A stretch of 64,000 bases of DNA from assembly GCA_964421675.1 (NCBI GenBank), contig CAYQXV010000011.1:1-64000 (forward strand), given 5' to 3'. The position numbers and the translations under genes are program-made. The first letter of the stretch is position 1. Each line of letters opens with the position of its first letter. Below are positions 61,278 to 64,000 of the stretch, one piece after another. The stretch comes from CALLPQ01 sp964421675. GTDB lineage: Bacteria; Pseudomonadota; Alphaproteobacteria; Caulobacterales; Parvularculaceae. The notes under the pieces are model-generated. The model ran no database searches. It saw only the letters and a list, made by a program, of their open reading frames with translations, and was not told where the DNA came from.

Positions 61278-62531
61278 ATGAAACGAACAATTGTCAGACT
61301 TCTTCCGCTTTTGGCGTTGCTGGGCTGCGCCGAAAATGCACCTGAAACAGATACGAAAACGCACCCCGTCCCCGCTTCGAGCAATATGTCACCGGCAGAT
61401 CAGGAAGCGTTATATCTAAAACGATTCGACGCATTGCAGGATCGAACGGGCGGCGCTGGGCTTTCCGGATATGACCCGCTTAAACTTGTTGACGGTGCGC
61501 CGACAATACTTCCGCTAAATACGCGCACCGCCGGTGAACGCGTGATTGATGCGGCAACGCTTGAACAGGCCAAAACCTACGCCGAAGCCAATAATTCATC
61601 GGCATTTATTGTTTGGTTAGATGGTCAGATTGAGGCTGAATCCTATTTTGGCGAAACCGCTCAAGACTCTCTAATTGTTGCAAAGTCTCTGGCAAAACCT
61701 CTTAGCGTTATCGCGATTGGCCGCGCTATTGAGCAAGGCCATATCCAATCGCTGGATCAAAAAGCCTCTGACTTCTTTCACGAATGGCGCGGCACACCAA
61801 AAGACGCGATTACATTGCGCCATCTATTGGGGATGCGTTCGGGGTTACTGCCGCAAGGGCCCGCGCCAACGGCGGACCATATTTTAAACAAAGCTTATCT
61901 GCATCCCTCCCACGACCAAATCATTATCAATGAATATCCCCTGATCAATGAACCGGGGGAGCGTTATGACTATTCTAATGCCAATAGCGAATTGATCGCA
62001 CCGCTCATAGAGCGCGCGACCGGCATTGCCTATGAAGATTGGCTTACACAAGAAATTTTTAGCCCGTTGGGGGCTGCGGGCGGATCGGTTTGGATGAACC
62101 GGACAGACGGCACGCCCCATTCAGGATGTTGCATTTTATTGCCCGCGCATACTTATCTGCGTCTGGCGATCTTGTTACTGCAAGATGGTATCTGGGAAGA
62201 CCAACAGCTTCTGCCGCAGGGTTTTGTTAGCCAAGTTAAAACGCCAAGCACGCAAAATCCTCACGTAGGCTTGGGCGTATATGTGGGCACGCCCTATATC
62301 GAACGGCGCGGTGCTGCGCATCCGGACGTTGCATTCGGTAAGACGCTCCATTCCGAGCCTTATGCGGCGGATGATTTGTTCTTGTTTGACGGCAATTCAA
62401 ATCAGGTTGTTTATATCGTTCCCTCTAAAAGGCTGATCATTTTGCGAACCGGGGACCGTCCCCCGCAAACGCCTGAATGGGATAATGCGGCACTGCCCAA
62501 TATGATCTTGAGAGATCTCGCGAACAAATAG
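61278..62531 (+). CDS. Serine hydrolase lipoprotein, class C beta-lactamase fold (second copy)
   Basis: A 417-residue lipoprotein, lipobox LALLGCAE near residue 17. The SxxK motif is AKSLAKPLSVIAIGRAI and the second motif is YDYSNANSELI (YxN intact). The C-terminal part (HSEPYAADDLFLFDGNSNQ, then YIVPSKRLIILRTG) is clearly homologous to the copy at 59893-61131, but its DGNSNQ replaces the other's DGFGGQ. It is transcribed divergently from the operon and ends at a strong bidirectional terminator. Confidence 0.85.
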   Translation: MKRTIVRLLPLLALLGCAENAPETDTKTHPVPASSNMSPADQEALYLKRFDALQDRTGGAGLSGYDPLKLVDGAPTILPLNTRTAGERVIDAATLEQAKTYAEANNSSAFIVWLDGQIEAESYFGETAQDSLIVAKSLAKPLSVIAIGRAIEQGHIQSLDQKASDFFHEWRGTPKDAITLRHLLGMRSGLLPQGPAPTADHILNKAYLHPSHDQIIINEYPLINEPGERYDYSNANSELIAPLIERATGIAYEDWLTQEIFSPLGAAGGSVWMNRTDGTPHSGCCILLPAHTYLRLAILLLQDGIWEDQQLLPQGFVSQVKTPSTQNPHVGLGVYVGTPYIERRGAAHPDVAFGKTLHSEPYAADDLFLFDGNSNQVVYIVPSKRLIILRTGDRPPQTPEWDNAALPNMILRDLANK

Positions 62532-62589
62532 CCTCCCTAATAAAGCTTCCTGATAAAGCCGTATTCCTCAAAGCTTGCGGCGTGAAATT

Positions 62590-62629
62590 AAAAAAAGCCA
62601 CCCGCATTTTCATGCGGGTGGCCTTTTTA
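62590..62629. terminator. Bidirectional terminator between the serine hydrolase and TonB receptor
   Basis: GCCACCCGCAT and ATGCGGGTGGC form a perfect 11-base-pair stem around TTTC (62597-62622). An A-rich run lies on the left and a T-rich run on the right, giving a U-tract on both strands. It ends the two convergent genes. Confidence 0.92.
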
Positions 62630-62654
62630 TCAGATATTTCTGAGTGCGCGAGGT

Positions 62655-64000
62655 TTAGAAGTTCAACGTCGCTGACAGCCCATATGAACGACGATCGCCG
62701 AAGAATGAATTATAGGCGTTGCCGAATGGGATAATGATAACGAATGAGTTTGAGAGATATTCTTTATCAAACAAGTTCCGTGCCCAGACGTTAACGTCGA
62801 GGTTTTTATAGGATACTCCAGCACTTGCACTCACAAGAGTACGGCTAGGAATGGTTGCCAGATTGACCGGGCTTGCGAAAAACGCATTCTGGTAACTCAG
62901 ATCTCCGCGAATGAAATAGTCAATCTCTGGGGTAATGTCCCCTTCCCATTCCGCACCAAATGTGGCTTGGGTTGATGGTGTCCGCTCAAGATCGTTTCCG
63001 CTAATGTCACCGTCACAAACAACACCATCACATGCCGGCAATGGCGTGCCAATGAAGAATGACCCTGGACGCACAAAACGATTATCAATCGAACCATCAT
63101 CATATTCACTATTCGCGTAGGAGAATGTCCCATCAACGGTGAGATTTTCAGTCAATCGAAATGTTGCTTCAACCTCCCCGCCAAACACTGTCGCATCAGC
63201 GAGATTTAGAATGATGTTGGTTGCATTAGGGTTGGTCGCACCCGTGTCTGGTGAATTGACCTGCAATGCTGACCAATCTGTATAATAAACTGCGCCATTA
63301 ACAACCAAGCGATTGTCTAGCAGTGCAGTTTTCAAACCCAACTCATAAGTCCAGTTAAATTCAGGATCGAATGTACGTTCTGAATCGAGTGCCGCGGTTG
63401 GATTAAAGCCACCAGCTTTGGCGCCCCTTGCAACGGTTGCATAAACCAGCGTTTCGTCTGTCAGGCTATATTCTGCTGTCACACGCGGCGTAATGAAACT
63501 AAAGTTATCGGTAAGCTCCGTTGGAACCGCTGCGTCAAGATCTGTCGTCGCAATATCAGTATCAGAATACCGAACCTCGGCAGCAAATTTGAAACGGCTG
63601 TCAGCAGACGTCCATTCAAATGCACCAAATATGGAATTAAGCTCGGTTAAGATATCAACCCCTAATACATCTGGGAAAGAGTCTGCCGCAGGTGCAATTA
63701 ATGATGGGTCTGTTATGCCGGCAATAATTGGTAGTGCCGGGAAGGTGATGGCGTTATTATCTTCACCGTCTGACAGGAAGCCACCAAGTTCAAGGCGCAG
63801 ACTATCGGTCGGTGTATACACAAAGCGAAGCTCATGTGTTGTATAATTGATGCCGCCAAGGGGCGTCACTGTAAACGCACAAGCTGGTGGGCCAAAAAAT
63901 GGCGAAATCGCAAAGCTCACCCCGCAATTAATCTGATCCGGCTCACTGGAACCGCCCGTTTCAACATCCCCTTGGACCTGACCGAATGTATAGGCAAGAT
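62655..64000 (-). CDS. TonB-dependent outer-membrane receptor (5' end beyond the window)
   Basis: About 448 C-terminal residues of a TonB-dependent receptor beta-barrel. The frame is open to the right window edge without a start (LAYTFGQVQG at the edge). It shows alternating amphipathic strands, FITPRVTAEYSLTDETLVYATVARGAKAGGFNP, LDVNVWARNLFDKEYLSNS and a terminal Phe (SATLNF), typical of outer-membrane barrels. Plug domain and signal peptide lie right of 64000. It probably imports the compound handled by the adjacent hydrolase and transporter genes. Confidence 0.93.
   Translation of the reverse strand, partial: LAYTFGQVQGDVETGGSSEPDQINCGVSFAISPFFGPPACAFTVTPLGGINYTTHELRFVYTPTDSLRLELGGFLSDGEDNNAITFPALPIIAGITDPSLIAPAADSFPDVLGVDILTELNSIFGAFEWTSADSRFKFAAEVRYSDTDIATTDLDAAVPTELTDNFSFITPRVTAEYSLTDETLVYATVARGAKAGGFNPTAALDSERTFDPEFNWTYELGLKTALLDNRLVVNGAVYYTDWSALQVNSPDTGATNPNATNIILNLADATVFGGEVEATFRLTENLTVDGTFSYANSEYDDGSIDNRFVRPGSFFIGTPLPACDGVVCDGDISGNDLERTPSTQATFGAEWEGDITPEIDYFIRGDLSYQNAFFASPVNLATIPSRTLVSASAGVSYKNLDVNVWARNLFDKEYLSNSFVIIIPFGNAYNSFFGDRRSYGLSATLNF

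Noticed and set aside
59893..62531. Microcystin-degradation (mlr) cluster, because MlrB is also a beta-lactamase-fold hydrolase
   Set aside because: No MlrA-type glutamic protease or MlrC-type peptidase is present, and the transporter is of the GPH type. Fold similarity alone is not enough.
1..64000. CRISPR arrays, IS elements, rRNA or tRNA genes
   Set aside because: No regularly spaced repeats, transposase motifs, terminal inverted repeats or conserved RNA gene segments were seen on either strand, apart from the FMN riboswitch and 6S RNA.

Overview
The window looks like an alphaproteobacterial chromosome of moderate GC content, probably from the Caulobacterales / Parvularculales / Sphingomonadales side of the class. 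This rests on gene content, not on a database search. The supporting genes are a ChpT-type phosphotransferase, an RpoH with its family signature next to rluD, an alphaproteobacterial-type 6S RNA beside the 5-formyltetrahydrofolate cyclo-ligase gene, the order tlpA / argH / LptM-like lipoprotein / lysA, a TipN-like polarity protein candidate, PEP-CTERM and VPxPA-CTERM secreted proteins, and a TonB-dependent receptor. There are no rRNA or tRNA genes, CRISPR arrays, transposases or recognisable prophage. A 100-N assembly gap at 13886-13985 is flanked by two identical 55-bp copies and is probably an assembly artefact.

Layout. 1-2.4 kb: ribD (cut by the window edge) behind a promoter, an FMN riboswitch and a terminator hairpin whose U-tract touches the start codon, with anmK upstream. 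2.6-8.3 kb: tyrS on the plus strand, then thrS overlapping an O-antigen ligase-like gene, followed by a family-2 glycosyltransferase. 8.5-17 kb: an accessory mix of a divergent NAD-epimerase/LysR pair, a monoacylglycerol-lipase-like hydrolase, two fatty-acid-hydroxylase/sterol-desaturase proteins, an ICMT-like methyltransferase, yidD, a VPxPA-CTERM protein and an EF-hand protein. 17-20 kb: ndk, a YmdB-type phosphoesterase, 5-FCL, 6S RNA and a methyltransferase. 20.6-30 kb: glpK, a cationic secreted protein, a response regulator and chpT, an M23 murein peptidase, a Nudix hydrolase, an ArnT-like glycosyltransferase and a DUF6491-like protein.

30.5-41.8 kb: malic enzyme, MscS channel overlapping rluD, a PEP-CTERM gene inserted between rluD and rpoH, rpoH, a large lipoprotein of unknown function, then tlpA facing argH, an LptM-like lipoprotein and lysA. 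41.8-52.3 kb: dodecin, an XRE regulator with a membrane protein, 3-hydroxybutyryl-CoA dehydrogenase, UDP-glucuronate decarboxylase, apt, the 914-residue coiled-coil TipN-like protein, a CPA-type antiporter, a 574-bp intergenic region rich in inverted repeats, an orphan GTA/phage-type holin and a ThiO-like oxidase.

52.8-64 kb is the most accessory-looking part. It holds a polysaccharide-deacetylase/cyclic-imide-hydrolase-like enzyme, an Asp/Glu-racemase-fold enzyme, an FAD-dependent reductase, and a five-gene minus-strand operon whose neighbouring genes overlap by 1-4 bases at every junction (serine-hydrolase lipoprotein, alpha/beta-hydrolase lipoprotein, GPH-type transporter, SAM methyltransferase, 100-residue protein). 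Divergent from it is a second, paralogous serine-hydrolase lipoprotein, and a TonB-dependent receptor runs off the right edge. I read this as a candidate uptake and degradation locus for an unknown small molecule. The substrate cannot be read from the sequence.
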